From Serpula lacrymans var. lacrymans S7.9 (taxonomy: Eukaryota > Basidiomycota > Agaricomycetes > Boletales > Serpulaceae), in the NCBI RefSeq assembly GCF_000218685.1, contig NW_006763291.1, forward strand, positions 1 to 64,000: a stretch of DNA of 64,000 nucleotides, given 5' to 3'. Shown here piece after piece: positions 45,504 through 59,766 of this stretch; positions within the stretch are counted from its first letter, which is position 1, and each line of letters starts with the position of its first letter. Under the pieces are notes generated by a model. The model did not search any database. It was not told the origin of the DNA and worked only from the letters and a program-made list of their open reading frames with translations. Position numbers and translations under genes: made by a program.

Positions 45504-47664
45504 ATGGCCATCATCATCACTCTGGCTGATGCGACCGTAGTCACCCTCACTGTCCTTTTCCTCGCATTTGTGTATCAAAATCGCAGGAAATTTACATCAA
45601 CAAAATACCCTCCAGGGCCTCCTGGTTTGCCATTAGTGGGATGCGCGTTTGAGAATCCAAGTTCAGAGAAGCAGCCTTACAAGGGTTGGAGAGAGTTGTA
45701 CGGTATGTCCATCTTGTTGTTTCCAGCTTTCTCCATTCATTGACGCTTTCCCTCCAAGGTCCGATTTCTCATTTTCGCTTGCTCACTCAGGATGTCTTCG
45801 TTCTCAACACCCATAGATTGGCTTTCGAACTCCTCGATAAACGTGCCAACACCTATGCCGACCGTCCTCGACAAGTGATGTGTGCCGAATTGTACGTCTT
45901 GAATCCCACGTTCTTCTGCGCCCTCCTTACATACTGACCAATCAAATTAAGGATATCTTGGAATAGAGCGATTGCCCTTGCGCCCGCAGGCACAAGGCAT
46001 AGAAAGTACCGTAAACTCGTGAATAGCATACTCTCTCCCAATGCCACAAAGCGTCTTTGGCCTGTCCAAGAAAAATCCGCATCTGCTTTTGCCGCCACGC
46101 TCTTCCACCAATGATTGGACAAACCTTCTGGTGCAGGACAGTCGCATTCAGGATACGAGTTTCTTGAAGTCATTCGACAGGTCATAGCCATGAATATCGT
46201 CAACATCATTTATGGCCCTGAATCTATTGTCAAAGGTGAAAATAGAGGCAGTGAATGTCAGGCTGTCGGCTTTTCGAAACAAGACATGGAGAAGTACATA
46301 CACGATGCAGACGAGGCACAAACCCTTTTTGCTAAAGCACTTGTTCCATTTGCTTACATCGTAGACTGGATACCATGGTGTGAGTCTCCAAGTCCCTCCA
46401 TTTGAAGCCTGTAGCATTAATACAACTTAATACCAATTGAGTACAATTCCTTCCCGAGTCTACGCCTTTCGTATCGTTCAAAAAAAAAGCTAGGCAAGCT
46501 AGGGAAAATTTAGTCAAGTTGACTATGTTTCCTTATACCAAAGTCCGGGAAAGGATCGTAAGGAGTCATCCCTATAGCCTAACCGCATATACTGATATAT
46601 CTTCTTTGCAGGCTATGGGTCTTCCACAGATTTCCTACGTGGATCACTGTTTCACAACTACCCCTGACCCCACCCCTGAAGACGAGGAATCTATTGCATG
46701 GACTGCTATGAGTGCCTACACTGGCGGATCCGATACTGTATGCGCACCTTTTCCAGCTTGGGCTTCAAACTACATTACTAACGAACGGCAAAAATAAATA
46801 AATAACCAGACCATCGCAGCCATCAAGACTGCTTTTTTCGCAGCATCCCTTCATCCAGAAGCTCAAGCGCTCGCTCAATTAGAACTAGACCAAATTGTGG
46901 GACAAGAGCGTATGCCAGAGATAAACGACCGTCCTAACTTGCCTTACGTGACAGCCTTTGTCAACGAATGCATGAGGTTGATACCTGTTGCTCCCATTGG
47001 TAAGAACTCATCCGCTCCAACCTTCATTCATTGTTCCTATCAGACTTACCGTGAGAGATCCACAGCTGTTCCTCATAGAGCAATGAAAGACGAGACGATT
47101 GATGAGTATTTTATTCCGAAGGGTGCAATTATTATTCCAAACATCAGGTAAGGAAATTAATATATCTAGGGGTGTAGCTTGTGACTTGTTTTAACCTTCT
47201 GGCATATTGTCATTAGAGAAATGCTCCGCGATCCCGATATATATGAATCACCCTTATCCTTCGATCCCGTTCGTTTCCTTCCCACAACAGGCACACCAAC
47301 GCATCCAGACATCAAAGGCCGGACTGAGCTCAACATTGGCTCTCTCCCATACGGATTCGGCAGGAGAATATGTCCCGGGATGCATTTGGCAGATTCCGGT
47401 GTATGGCTCTATGTGTCTACACTCCTTTGGGCGTATCACGTTTCGATGGTAGACGATGATGGTAGTATCGTCAAGGATAGAGTAGCAGAGTGGGAATCTG
47501 CACAGTTTTCTAGCGGAGCCGTACAGTGCGTACCTTTCTTCAATTGTTTACTGGATATACAGTTGCTGAATATGGAAATGTCTCAGGTATCCTCTTCCTT
47601 TCAAGGTGAAGCTTGTACCGAGATCAAGTGCTGTAGAGTCTCTGCTCAGAAATGCATGGGATGA
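45504..47664 (+). pseudogene. Cytochrome P450 with one in-frame stop
   Basis: Begins AIIITLADATVVTLTVLFL, a membrane anchor, then the hinge YPPGPPGLPLVG and GPISHFRLLTQDVFVLN. Later EENLVKL-type helix segments, YTGGSDT|TIAA (I-helix, intron inside), NECMRLIPVAPI (ExxR) and the heme loop YGFGRRICPGMHLAD with its Cys. All main P450 motifs are present. The frame from ALAPAGTRHRKYR into LFHQ meets TGA (46113-46115), where relatives have Trp, then continues LDKPSGAGQSHSG. No intron fits around it. Unless this is a sequence error the gene is broken by one TGG-to-TGA change. It is absent from the second duplicate. Substrate unknown; the two flanking monooxygenases suggest a shared oxidative pathway. 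Confidence 0.8.
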
Positions 47665-47810
47665 TCTGTGAGCACATGAGACATGCTCACACATGATGTG
47701 ACAAATCTGTTTTATCGAGTATTTATGCGCCCTAGCCCCAGGTCAAGGCTCGGCAGGATATTGGCCAAATCCTTTTCGAAACATGTGTGACACGAATTTG
47801 TCTGGCCGTG
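47665..47810. other. P450 3' flank
   Basis: Short non-coding stretch between the P450 and the isomerase fragment; nothing notable. Confidence 0.4.
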
Positions 47811-48089
47811 TAGAATGCGGTTTGCGAAAGTGACGCATCATGGCCTAATACAACATGGGAATTCGAATCAGAACTTCGCTTTACACCCTTTTTTGAAACT
47901 TCTCTTCTCTTATCCCAGGTTGAACATCAGAACCTTGATAGCAAGACTCACTCCTTCCTATAGTTCTGATAGTAGTGGATAAGACTCGTCTGCAAAACGT
48001 ATCAGCACCATATAAACAAAAATATCGCACAAAACATACCAAGCTGAGCCAAAGTGTTTTTAGAACTTTGCCAAGCTCGACACCCATTT
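47811..48089 (-). pseudogene. 3' fragment of glucose-6-phosphate isomerase
   Basis: It matches 51207-51519, the 3' flank and last exons of the intact isomerase: TAGAATGCGGTTTGCG, CCTTGATAGCAAGACTCAC and GCTCGACACCCATTT. The reading MGVELGKVL is kept, but ~36 bp including the KPEDVKGHD region is deleted between two TACC repeats and further bases are lost. It ends inside the gene at CACCCATTT, where copy 2 of the monooxygenase block begins. A breakpoint relic, not a gene. Confidence 0.85.
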
Positions 48090-48250
48090 TGCAAAGCAAT
48101 GTCAAGCAGTGTCAAACCACCGTGGCGACTTCAAGCCTCAAATGGTCGTCCTGTACAAAGGCGAGACCGTGCTTTACAGCATGTCGTAAGTGTAGGGCAT
48201 AAGTTTATTGAACGTCGGTTCTTCACACTCCATCATAATATATCCGTTCC

Positions 48251-48400
48251 GACTAGCAATTTGATTTACCAATTGGCGTCGAACATTATATAGTATGCCA
48301 TTTTTTGCCCCTCCTCCCGTCATACGACTAGCACTTGTGATTTACCAATTGTCGTTGAACATGATGTAGTACGCCATTTTTTGCCTCTCCTCCCCCGTCA
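48251..48400. repeat. Tandem duplication of the monooxygenase 3' end
   Basis: A ~73-bp segment occurs twice (48251-48322 and 48325-48400): GACTAGCA, GATTTACCAATTG, GAACAT, then CCATTTTTTGCC and TCCCGTCA. It holds the last codons (MAYYIMFNDNW and stop) of copy 2. The outer copy is a spare C-terminus behind the stop. Confidence 0.8.
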
Positions 48401-50851
48401 TGGCTTCAGGAGCAACAATATCGAATCCAAGTCCGTCCAAGAAGCTGTAGCCTACTGAAGGATCGCTCCTATTTTCCAACGGCCCTCCATAGTGAGCGAT
48501 CGCCCAGTATGCAGCAACCTCGTTGACGCTGAGAGATGATTGTACAAGATAAGACATATCAGTCCCAAAAACGGTACAAGGTAGGAGTTAGACGCACTAT
48601 TTTGGTAATCCATCGATCTTAGGCACAACAACATTCAATTCGAGCTTTAATGGGTAAGGTGTCACAAATTCTGACGGACCTGCTTTCCACCGTATTTTGC
48701 GGCAGCATCATTGAGCCACCCCATAAAAAATCGAATATTTGCTGAAAGGGTGGATGTGATGGGGAAATATCGTGACAATTCGAAACATGACTTACCTCGG
48801 AGCCTATCAGGACCAAGGAACTGGAAGTGCTTCCCATACCCTCCGCGATCCACGACCCGTTCTTGATACAAGTGCCACATTTGCTGACATGAAGGGAGTT
48901 TCGCCGTGTTCGACCACACTTTCGCGAGCGCTAAAGCCAAATAATCGGTGTAGGTGAATGCTTGAGTCCCAAAGTTCACTAAAGCAGATCATCAAAGTCA
49001 GAACTAGTAATATAAACATCAAGGAACTCGACACAAACTTCCAAGGAAAGCAAGTGTGGGGTCTCGAATATAAAATAAATCGAGGTGGAGGTCACGGATA
49101 TGTGTCCCATTACTAGCAAGGAATGGCACTACCTTGGTACTTGAACCCTCGTGAGGTACATATGAAGCGTCCTCGTAGTATTGTGGCAAAAAGGGGAACG
49201 AGTATCGGAAGCCGGTACCAAATATGATATGGTCGATTCCAGTCAGGACCTTTGAAAATTATTCGATGTCCAAAACATAAGGGAGTCTGTGGCTGTACAT
49301 ACGGTACCATTTACAAGTTCGATTCCTGCAGATTGGATGGTCGCATCTTCATCCAGGGGAAGAAACCGTTTGATTTCCGGAACTATCGTGGTGTTCCTGG
49401 GTAATCGTCGCAGATAATTGATGAGAGCGTAATGTGCGGTAGTGCCTTGTTGATTCCGTTTCAGCCTTCCTACACTTCTTTACATTTCACATAGAAAAAG
49501 GAAAGCTTACTATTGTCGGGCTGTGAGGAGAAGATAGTGAGTGTAAGTTATACTCTTAATGCCGGCACACCGCCGCATCTTCACTTACCCTGATGGATTG
49601 ATATATTTTATGGGCCCATGTATTCAGGTCGCGTGATATTTCTCCTCCACTGGTCTGAATTCTGTTAGATGATTGTCAACGTTCAGTACAAACACGTTCT
49701 CACAGCTGCCCCCACGATCAAGACGGTCTTGTTAGCCAACGCTTCTGGACGTCGGTACTGACGTGAATGTATTAAGTGTCCTGGAAAACGTTGTACCCAC
49801 TCGTCAAGGCCAGGTATCGAGGGCATGTACGGAGCATTATATCTGCCAGTAGCAACAACCACAGCATCAAAGTCCTTATGTGCATGTAGTCAGAGACCCA
49901 TTTAAACGAAAGCCATACAGACTTCACTTCAGTCCACCAGGTTGCCCTGTATTTATTTTCTCCGATGGGCACGAGTTCTTTGAGCCACAGCCTCCAACCT
50001 TGCTCCTGACCTTTCTCGTTCAATCTCTTCTCAACGCGTTCGACTCTTGTGTTGTAAGACATCACAGGATTGTCGTCGTTACTATTTATACCGTGATACG
50101 ATGCGAAGGCTCGCACGTAATTGCGCAGCTGGTAATGAGAAAGTTCTGGAGGATTTCATAAAAAGAGATAAATACAGGCAATTCATGAGACGAACCCCAA
50201 CGAGTACCCTCTGGCCAAGGAATTTCAGTGATCTAAAATTTCGGCGGTCAGCACACAACGTCAAGATGTTCCACATCTTACTACCTGCTGCAATGGCTAC
50301 ACAAAAAGTGTAAGTTAAGTTCAGAAATCGAGCAAATGCATAAGAATAATGTCATACAGCTGGAGCATTGGATTTCAAAGATTCCCACACAGGCTTTGGA
50401 CCACGGTGGTCTCTGCGGAGGTCGTCATTGCCATCAAGTTCTTCTGTATAAGGAAGATCGACTTCTTCTGGGGCAAACGACGGCACAAAGTCAGCAATGG
50501 GAATATCAGCATTGGGGACGGGAGCATCAGCTGGCGCCTCTTCAGTATAGTGCCAGTTTCCACCAGGAACGGTGTCCCTCTCAAAAATGCGAAGCTCGAA
50601 ACCAGCCTGAGTGAAGTCTCTATATGCCACGAGTGCACTGATGTACCGACAGGGTATTTCGGTTGTGTGGACAGAACAAACATCGATTCAAAGACAAACC
50701 TGGGCCCAGCACCAATGATAGCTACCCTACGAATCGATGAACCGAAATGATACTCGTCATTCGTTGTCTCGTCTGCCATGACGAACGGGTGTTGGTTCTG
50801 GGTGGACGCTGCTACTGCGAGGGAAAGGACAAGGACAAGAACGCCAAGCAT
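48342..50851 (-). CDS. Flavin-containing monooxygenase (copy 2)
   Basis: Paralogue of 42432-44951 with the same exon layout. Starts LGVLVLVLSLAVAAST at 50851, then IRRVAIIGAGP|SALVAYRDFTQAGFE, RDTVPGGNWHYTEE, RFPGHLIHSRQYRR-type FMO signature and MAYYIMFNDNW at the stop. The intron after TEVKS is 47 bp here versus 48 bp in copy 1; read through, it would look like a frameshift, but as an intron the frame is kept. I see no inactivating change, so both copies may be functional. Confidence 0.85.
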
Positions 50852-50933
50852 GGCTGACTGCTTGTAAGAATAGTTGGAAGGAATAAATACTTTACTCCTG
50901 CCACGGCAGACGCTTCATGCGGGATAAACACGC

Positions 50934-50941
50934 TATATATA
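50934..50941 (-). promoter_or_regulatory. TATA box of monooxygenase copy 2
   Basis: TATATATA 83 bases upstream of the start, within the same conserved block as in copy 1, so both copies probably kept the ancestral core promoter. Confidence 0.55.
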
Positions 50942-51335
50942 AGAGATAGATTCACCTTATCTCTCAGCGGTGAGCTCAGCTCAAAGCCTGATATGCACAT
51001 AATAATCACACGTTACTCCCACGCACTGCTAATAGTTTTCCGTCGACCAAAAGGGTATTCCGTAATAGGTGAATCTGAGCAATCCCATCCTATCAGTAAG
51101 TCGCAGAAAATGTTACAAGACTGTCGAAATTGTCTGAGCATATGACGCGAGATAGAAGCATGACTGAGGCTTTGTTGTCTCTACTAATATATGTTTACAG
51201 GTGCTCTAGAATGCGGTTTGCGAAAGTGACTCATCATGGCCTAATACAACATGGAAAACGGAACTTCACTTTACACTCTTTTGAAACTTCTCTTCTCTTA
51301 TCCCAGGTTGAACATCAGAACCTTGATAGCAAGAC

Positions 51336-53214
<1,879 letters not shown>

Positions 53215-53406
53215 GATGGTGCTGGAAGAGAATGATAATCGCGAGATTTCGGGGAGAGTTGGCGTTAAAGCAGAGCCAGAGCTTTACTTATAGCAGACAA
53301 CTCGGGTTAGCCGTGGGAACAATTTCGGTCCGCCTCTGGCTCCCTTTACTCAAGCATCCGTGAAACTTGCTCAAGACGAGAGAAAATCCAACCATGTTAG
53401 TTTATT

Positions 53407-53972
53407 TTAATGCTCGCTGAGACAGACGTTGTTAGGTTTACGCTGGGACGTGTGTTGGCTTACACGCTTATTGGGAAGAGCATACTCTCGTAGTGTACTT
53501 TCGTTGCTGATAACGGGAGGAGCCAGATAGATGATCTCGGCATGATTCGGACATGATGGGAATTCTTGGTGTCTTAGTACAATGGAAGGTACAGATTCCC
53601 GTAGCTGCGTGTAAGACGCGTCGGATTTCCAGAGCGATATACCAATCATGCGCCTACACGTTCGAACGAGTGAGAAAATAGACTCAAAGCAGAGAAGGGA
53701 GAAACTTACACAAACGAACCTACAACTACGCACGAGCAACTATGGCAGCTGACATCAAACGTTGGACCGAACAAGCAATGTGATGCCCTAAAATGATGAT
53801 AACTAGATAATTGGCATGAGGGGAGGGCATCTAACCTTCTACAGGTGTAGGCAATGAACGTCCTCTGCTTGATTACTGGAATCGCAGCAGGTAAGTATTT
53901 CGTACTGCACAAAGACACCGGCAAGGGAAAGCTATCGACAAAAAAGCAAGTCCTCTCACGGTACTGCGTCAC
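53407..53972 (-). CDS. Hypothetical small protein
   Basis: The best exon (53668-53407) reads RMIGISLWKSDASYTQLRE, SVPSIVLRHQEFPSCPNH, AEIIYLAPPVISNESTLRE, then a stop; codon use looks coding. An upstream exon ending VVVGSFV can be joined through GTAAGT at 53709 with the frame kept. The start is uncertain (53972 at most). No domain recognised. On the other strand a perfect-looking donor (GCAG|GTAAGT, about 53890) argues that part of this region may be transcribed the opposite way. Confidence 0.35.
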
Positions 53973-54673
53973 CCCCCAAGCTCGTGGCGAAAAGCAATGG
54001 ATTCGAGAAATAGCATAGAGTGTGGCGTAATAGGAAATAGGTGAACACAGTGCGCCAGATCAACCACGCAGAAGCTGGAGAGGTAATCATTTATAAAAGA
54101 GAGCGACAACTACTTACCAGGGACATACAAAAGTAGGCAGATGATCGGGCACACTCAGTAAAAAACATTGAACGAAACCCCCAAGATCGATAATAGTATA
54201 TGGGACACGTTCGGCAAATTTCTTGAAAAAAAAGCGAGTACATCGACGGTTCAAAACTTCAATTCAGGAGGTTCAAATTAAAGCAGCTCGACAAGAGCTT
54301 TCTTTGTGTGTCGAAGCTTGAAAGTTTGAGCCTTGACCATCACCATTATTATGGAAATCTCGCAAACCCAAGTTAACTAGAAACAAGGACGTGTTTCAGT
54401 TTGAGAGACAAAAAGAATGCAGGGTGTGTGCCGGAGAAAGCCGGCTGACCACAATGCCACCACGGGTATTTGCCGATGTTTGTACAGTGTTGCATTGTTC
54501 TTTGGTCGCTGAGCCAGACGACGACGGTCAAAGCAAAGGCTGCCCAATTTTTGCTCTTATAACCTTCCTCTCGAATTGGTTGATCCATTTTTCTTTTTCT
54601 TCCCACCACATCCACATTACTTTTCTATCAATTCACAGCATTATCCCTGACCGGCGACAACATCTTATCTGAC
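53973..54673. other. Intergenic, promoter side of the next gene
   Basis: No supported gene. A pyrimidine-rich stretch just before 54674 suits a basidiomycete core promoter. Confidence 0.45.
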
Positions 54674-56161
54674 TTGTTTGTTTCAATGTCGACTCACAGA
54701 ATACTCGATTCGTCCCCAATACCTATCCCTCCAACCCGTCCGCCATTTCATGCTGCCAAAGAAGTTGAAGACGCGGCCAAATCGCGCTCATTGAAGCGAT
54801 CAGCCTCTGTTGCATCCCTCCCTACGCCTCCCCGTACCCATCACAAACGCACTCGTTCACGTGCACGATCATCTGCGTCCAACCATTCTTCAGATGAGAG
54901 TGGCTCTGACCCTGATGGGGATCTAGGCGGTGGGTATGCTGCGAGGCTCAGAGCTGCTGCAACCAGGGATGCTGCCGGTAAAACGGGGCAAAGCGACACA
55001 GGTTCACTAGCTGTTGGTAGCAAGAGACGACGTACTTCTAAAGTTCTAGCGGGACAGCACGACGAAGAAGAGGACGAGAACGCGTTCTGGACTGGTCGCA
55101 GCGGTACGGCTACCACAAGAGCCAAAGGCGTTGCTGCCACTGCGCAAGATGCTTCGAAGGAGGCATCCCAGTCGCGTTCACCCTCTCCTGCACTACTGCG
55201 CTATCGCGTGAAAGCTCCCGTCTCACCGCCACCTTCACGAAGACAGTCTCAAGCACCTGTTCAGACACAGCGTGCCACAACCCCACCTCTCGATGAGCCT
55301 CCTCTCCCTGTCACGCCACCTCGTCGCCTGTTCGCACAAACTGCCAAACCCGCTCTTCTGTCTCGTAAAAAGTCTAAATCTCGGGAGAAGATTTGGCCCG
55401 TCCGTGATTCACCTAACAATCCTTTCTTGGAAATTGCCTCGAGTTCCGCTCCCTTAGACAACGAATGGGACACTAGCTCGGATGAAGAAAGTGACGTTAT
55501 TGGAGAGGCCCTGGAGCGGGAAGGTACACCGACTCCAGCCAAGGTACATGCAGAGAAACCGACTATTACTTACGTTTTGTGGGCACCTTTTCACTTTTTC
55601 TTTACTATCGTTCGCTGACCTCGTTAACTCGTTAGCCGTGGCCAAAAGGCGACTTTCCAGAATCCATTGTATGACCTGCCGGCTAGCGTGCTTGCGGCCT
55701 CGCGACTACCAGTAGACCATCCTGACTTCGAAGCATATGACGCCTGCCCACCTAAGAAACTATTCGTGGAAAAGAAGCAAAAGCCTAAGGACATAGATGC
55801 ATCATCCGGCGATGGTCAAGATACACACAGGGTTGTACGCGAGAAAGGTAGTAAATCTCGCAGTACCAGTGCTGAACGCGAGCCGGTTTTCTCCAAGCCT
55901 CCCCCATGTGAGCCGATGCAAGTGAAGTCGCAACCTGGGTCAGCCTCACTTTCGCGCGCATCTTCTGCTGAGCGTGTTGACAAGGGTCGTGAGCGTGCCG
56001 ATGTTCTTGTACGTGTTAGGGAAAGCAGGGAGCAACGGGAGAGGGAGAGTAAAGCGCGTATGGAGTCGAGGGAGGGTCTGCGAGCTGGCGCAGTCTACAC
56101 GGAGAAGGACGACCCGGCCAGGCGCGCAATGGGCCCTGAGAGGCTTTCATCGGGCGCTTAA
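54674..56161 (+). CDS. Disordered SP/TP-rich nuclear-type protein, unknown function
   Basis: Two exons: 54674-55580 and 55637-56161. The first Met (54674) is followed five codons on by another (54686, STHRILDSSPIPIPPTRP), which may be the true start. The protein is rich in Ser, Pro, Arg and charged residues with many SP/TP sites: LPTPPRTHHKRTRSRARS (a basic nuclear-signal-like patch), PSPALLRYRVKAPVSPPPS and PLPVTPPRRLF. Acidic runs HDEEEDENAFW and DTSSDEESD follow, then a better conserved-looking block RGQKATFQNPLYDLPASVL, HPDFEAYDACPPKKLF. The C-terminus is a charged, probably coiled, Arg/Glu segment. I know no named family; a cell-cycle or securin-like role is only suggested by the CDK-type sites. 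Confidence 0.7.
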
Positions 56162-57371
56162 CCTTTCGAATATGATTCGTGAGTAGGTTCCATATTCTTG
56201 ATCGTGATTGTGTCAAAATGCTCGTTGGTTTGATCCCTCTTACTGGCAATCGTCGATCACGGCTTTACGACTTCTGCCCACATGGCTTGAGTGTCGTTAT
56301 TAACGTCCTCTCATATTCATTCATTTTATTCTTTTGTTTTCTGTTTTTAACCGTTGTTTTTGTGTCTTGGTTCTCTTTTTCATCCGTGCGATACACCCCA
56401 TCCTCCTCCTTCTCCCGCTGTTTTTCTGTTTACCTTCATTTTTCAAGTATGCACTCAGCGAAACCCACGTCCTCATGATATGTACCGTCGAATATAGTAT
56501 CATTAAATATATCTGTTGTTAGTGAATATTTGAGCCTCATTTAAATTACTCTCACCTGGTGCGCAAGGCGTTGACATTAATTTGGATGGCTCGGTTTGCG
56601 CATCCACGGTAGGCTCATCGACAAGGCTATGCAGCAGAAAAGGTACGCTCAATTCGGTAGTCAGACATTTGTTATCCATCTCATGAAAAATCAAAATTCT
56701 ATCCAGTACTTCAACACTTCTCCAGTGGAGCGGCCTCGGTATGCAGGCGACAAACCTAGGTTACCTATCACATGGACCAGTTGATCCATTGATCTGGTAG
56801 CCAACAAGTTCCAAGATCTTTTCCAGCATGTCAAGCTATTATAATATGGCATGCCGTATGTCCAGTGCAAGAGTGCTTGTATGCTGCTGGAATTTCAATT
56901 GAAACATCCGCTGGATAAATTTGAGCATGGCCCATAGGTGAAAAGGCATTGGTGCTGAAAACGTGCATGCTGTCATGATCAACAGGCCCTCTCGCTCTAT
57001 ACTAAGGTCCTATGCTCAAAAACTACAATTTTGGATCATCGTCATTATGTCCAGGTATTTACTATTCAGGTTGAACACGTCAAACTGGATAGCATCCCTG
57101 CGCGAAAATCTGGATGCAGGACTCAACCATTCATTGAAAGGTGTATTGTGTCTTCGCTCTTTGAATCTGGTCGAACTATCTTGCCACGATACCACAGTAC
57201 GTTTAGTGCGCAGTTGAACCGGCTCGATTTATTGACAGGGGATTGATTATTCGTTAGTTAATTGACGAGATACGTATATCAAGCACTTGAGACGAGAGGT
57301 TGTATAAGTTATACTGTTTCCACTACCGCGCACGATGCCTTTGTGGCTTTTGACACTGCTCCATCTACATA
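56162..57371. other. Intergenic, T-rich 3' flank then no supported gene
   Basis: 56300-56450 is a T-rich stretch typical of a 3' UTR. The rest shows only short frames without features. Confidence 0.45.
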
Positions 57372-57700
57372 TCAAAAAAACTGGTAAGTACACATGTTCA
57401 GTATCTTCAAATAGCTGTATTTGCTGACAACAAAAGGAGCTACTTCTTCAAGGGAATAATACCAGTATCGGGGCGAAAACGGCTGTTCCCTATCTAGGCA
57501 GTCTAGAAAAACGTTATTCATGATATAACCCAGCGCATCATCTGTCAAATAGCTTGCTGTCGATAGACGGAAGTATGTTGGCATGCTCGGGTCATCGTAT
57601 TCATGGACCGTTGGCGGATTTTCTAGTACATTGTCACGGTCGACGTACCAGCGATGGAGACCCTTTAGCTCTCGCCTTACGACCCACGTCGCACTTTACC
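57372..57700 (-). other. Coding-like segment, unidentified
   Basis: The minus strand is open from about 57690 to 57372 with convincing composition: TWVVRRELKGLHRWYVDRD, NVLENPPTVHEYDDPSMPT, YFRLSTASYLTDDALGYIM, NNVFLDCLDREQPFSPRYW, YYSLEEV. An AG at about 57693 could be its acceptor. Upstream phrases in other frames (SDMPLCPDSSLQYLDSIN) hint at further exons or decay. No domain recognised, no start assigned. Confidence 0.35.
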
Positions 57701-59766
57701 GCTACCAAACGTCCTGGATCCCCGCTCCATCGAAAAAGTTCTTTCAGTTGATGGAATCCAGGTATTGCAGTGAGCTATCGGGGCACAAGGGCATGTCCGA
57801 CGTTCTTGTTACTGGGTGGGACGAACACCGGCGAGGGCATCACACCTACAAGGTTTTGATGTTTGAATGCGCAGCTTGTCCGGTCATCGAGGCTATACCG
57901 CATCGCTTGTCTATTAGAACACCAAGAAGGTTGGACGCCTGTCACGCATGACTATTTATTCTGCATCGATTTCAGGACATTAATTGCACGTACAGCATAG
58001 AACATAGCCCGATTGGCCCCTTCGAGTGCCCGATGATTCGAGAACTGGATGGCGAGTATACTTTGGGACTTACAGCTGCCAAAATTCAAAGCTATTGTGC
58101 CTTCGTGGGGAAACTTGTGGGGAAATAGAAATTAATCAATCCACTGCAGCAGAATCATGATCAGGATATCGAAGCAAGTATGTTCTCCCCATGTTCGCCG
58201 CACATTTGCACACATCTCCGTTCAGCTGCTTCTGATAGGGTCACAAGTATAGACCATTGATATATATATGGAGAAGAATGAGTGATACACGATGATACTT
58301 TGATGGCGGAGCCTAAAGGCTTCCTCACTGCATCTGAGACAGAATGAAGCTGTATAACAACTTACAATCCTCGGGTTAGGCTGAAGTTCTGCAGGGAGTT
58401 AAAACAAGGAACTAGAACTATCATAGTGCTGTCGTTTGCACAGGTAACAAAAGTCATATGGACATGATATGTAAATATGAGTACGAGACGTGGGGACTGC
58501 GACTCTTTGCACATGAGCTACCTTTATCTGGCAATCCTTATCTTTCGTGTGGGCAGAGTGTTTCTCGACATGATCGGGGAGATAGAGGTTCGATTAAGAT
58601 GTCAACGGCATACCACAGGCGAATCAGCGAGCTTAAGAGTTCCTCCACTTCTATTGGACCCCGCTGACGTCGCATCGCCAGAACCCCGTTGGTTGGTCAA
58701 ACCGTTCAACACGATATCGTTGCTTTCCAGTGACACCGCGAGCAACCAGACTCCTATCAGCCATCGTAGTCGCCGTTGTGAATTCTTCTGTTCTGATACA
58801 TCAATCCAATAACGGTCTTTGATCTTGCAATACACAGACGAGTCCCGGGTTCACATGTGTGTTCGACAAACGCCCATATCCAACCAATAATAACGGATAG
58901 ATGGAAGCGCCAGGTGGAGCAAAACTGTATTCATTGCGAAAATAAAAAATAGACTGACAACATAGATGTTTGACAATTTTTTTTAACATTCCAGCACGAC
59001 GTTACGTGCGCTATAATTTACACTTCGATACATCCTTCGACAACCTTCGATTCGTGTGGACCTGATAGCAGTTCCGCTACATCGGTATCGGTATCGGTAT
59101 CGACGTCGGCTGTAAACAGAAGATGGTTTACGTTAGCTCCATGCGCGAGATCATGTTGAGACCAGTTATAATAAGTTCGGAATAAGGTGTGTAGAACAGG
59201 AAGGTTTAACAGCAAGAATGTTCTAGGAAATGTAACTTCTTTGCAATGCGGAAGGACCCACACTGCCAGGAGTATTGGTCAGAGATAAGGGTATAGCTAC
59301 AGCGGGTCCAGAACCAGATCAACACGCGCCATGCATGTGAGATTTGAGACTTTTGATAGAGATCGAAATGGCAATTATGAGAGATTGAGATATCTAAACG
59401 ACTCGAAACACGAACGAGGTAAATGAAAACCATAGATCCTTCCGGGAAAGGCGCAAAGCAAATGAAATCGTGAGATCCAAAGGTAGAGTCCCAAAAGAGA
59501 AAAAAACAAAACCAAAAAGGAAGATCGAGATCACAAAGAGAGAAAGAAAAAATTCATAGATCCAAGAAAGACACATACTCATGTTCCTCCATCACAACTG
59601 GCAACGACCCCCACGAGCTGTCCGAACTTCCTACAGAATTATAACTATGCACCGGCGAGGACAATTCATAACAAGACAAGCTACTTGGCGGCAAGAGTAC
59701 GATGCGTGGTGATCGAGGGGCGAAAAGCCGCGCCGAGCGTCTCCCGCGAAGTCGCCGGCCTTCTAG
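57701..59766. other. Long gap with no supported gene
   Basis: Several 60-110-codon frames on both strands show no domain or conserved pattern. At about 59083-59102 a short GGTATC repeat gives an alternating Asp-Thr run on the minus strand (DVDTDTDTDVAELLSG), which could be a last exon ending at 59018 but has no visible partner. Nothing else noted. Confidence 0.4.

Larger units (their letters stand above)
48090..51199. repeat. Segmental duplication, copy 2
   Basis: Counterpart of 42249-45301. Its left edge is fused to the truncated isomerase fragment. Its right edge runs straight into the intact isomerase 3' flank at about 51200, with no P450 between. Confidence 0.85.

Noticed and set aside
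46436..46510. Frameshift in the P450 near the A-run at 46480
   Set aside because: An acceptor choice one base over gives FVSFKKKARQARENL in frame; no shift is needed.
49880..49930. Apparent 1-bp frameshift in monooxygenase copy 2
   Set aside because: The region is a 47-48-bp intron with GTATGG start and CTGAC branch site in both copies; the coding frame is unaffected.
59083..59102. GGTATC tandem repeat as a microsatellite of note
   Set aside because: Only three units; short and unremarkable.
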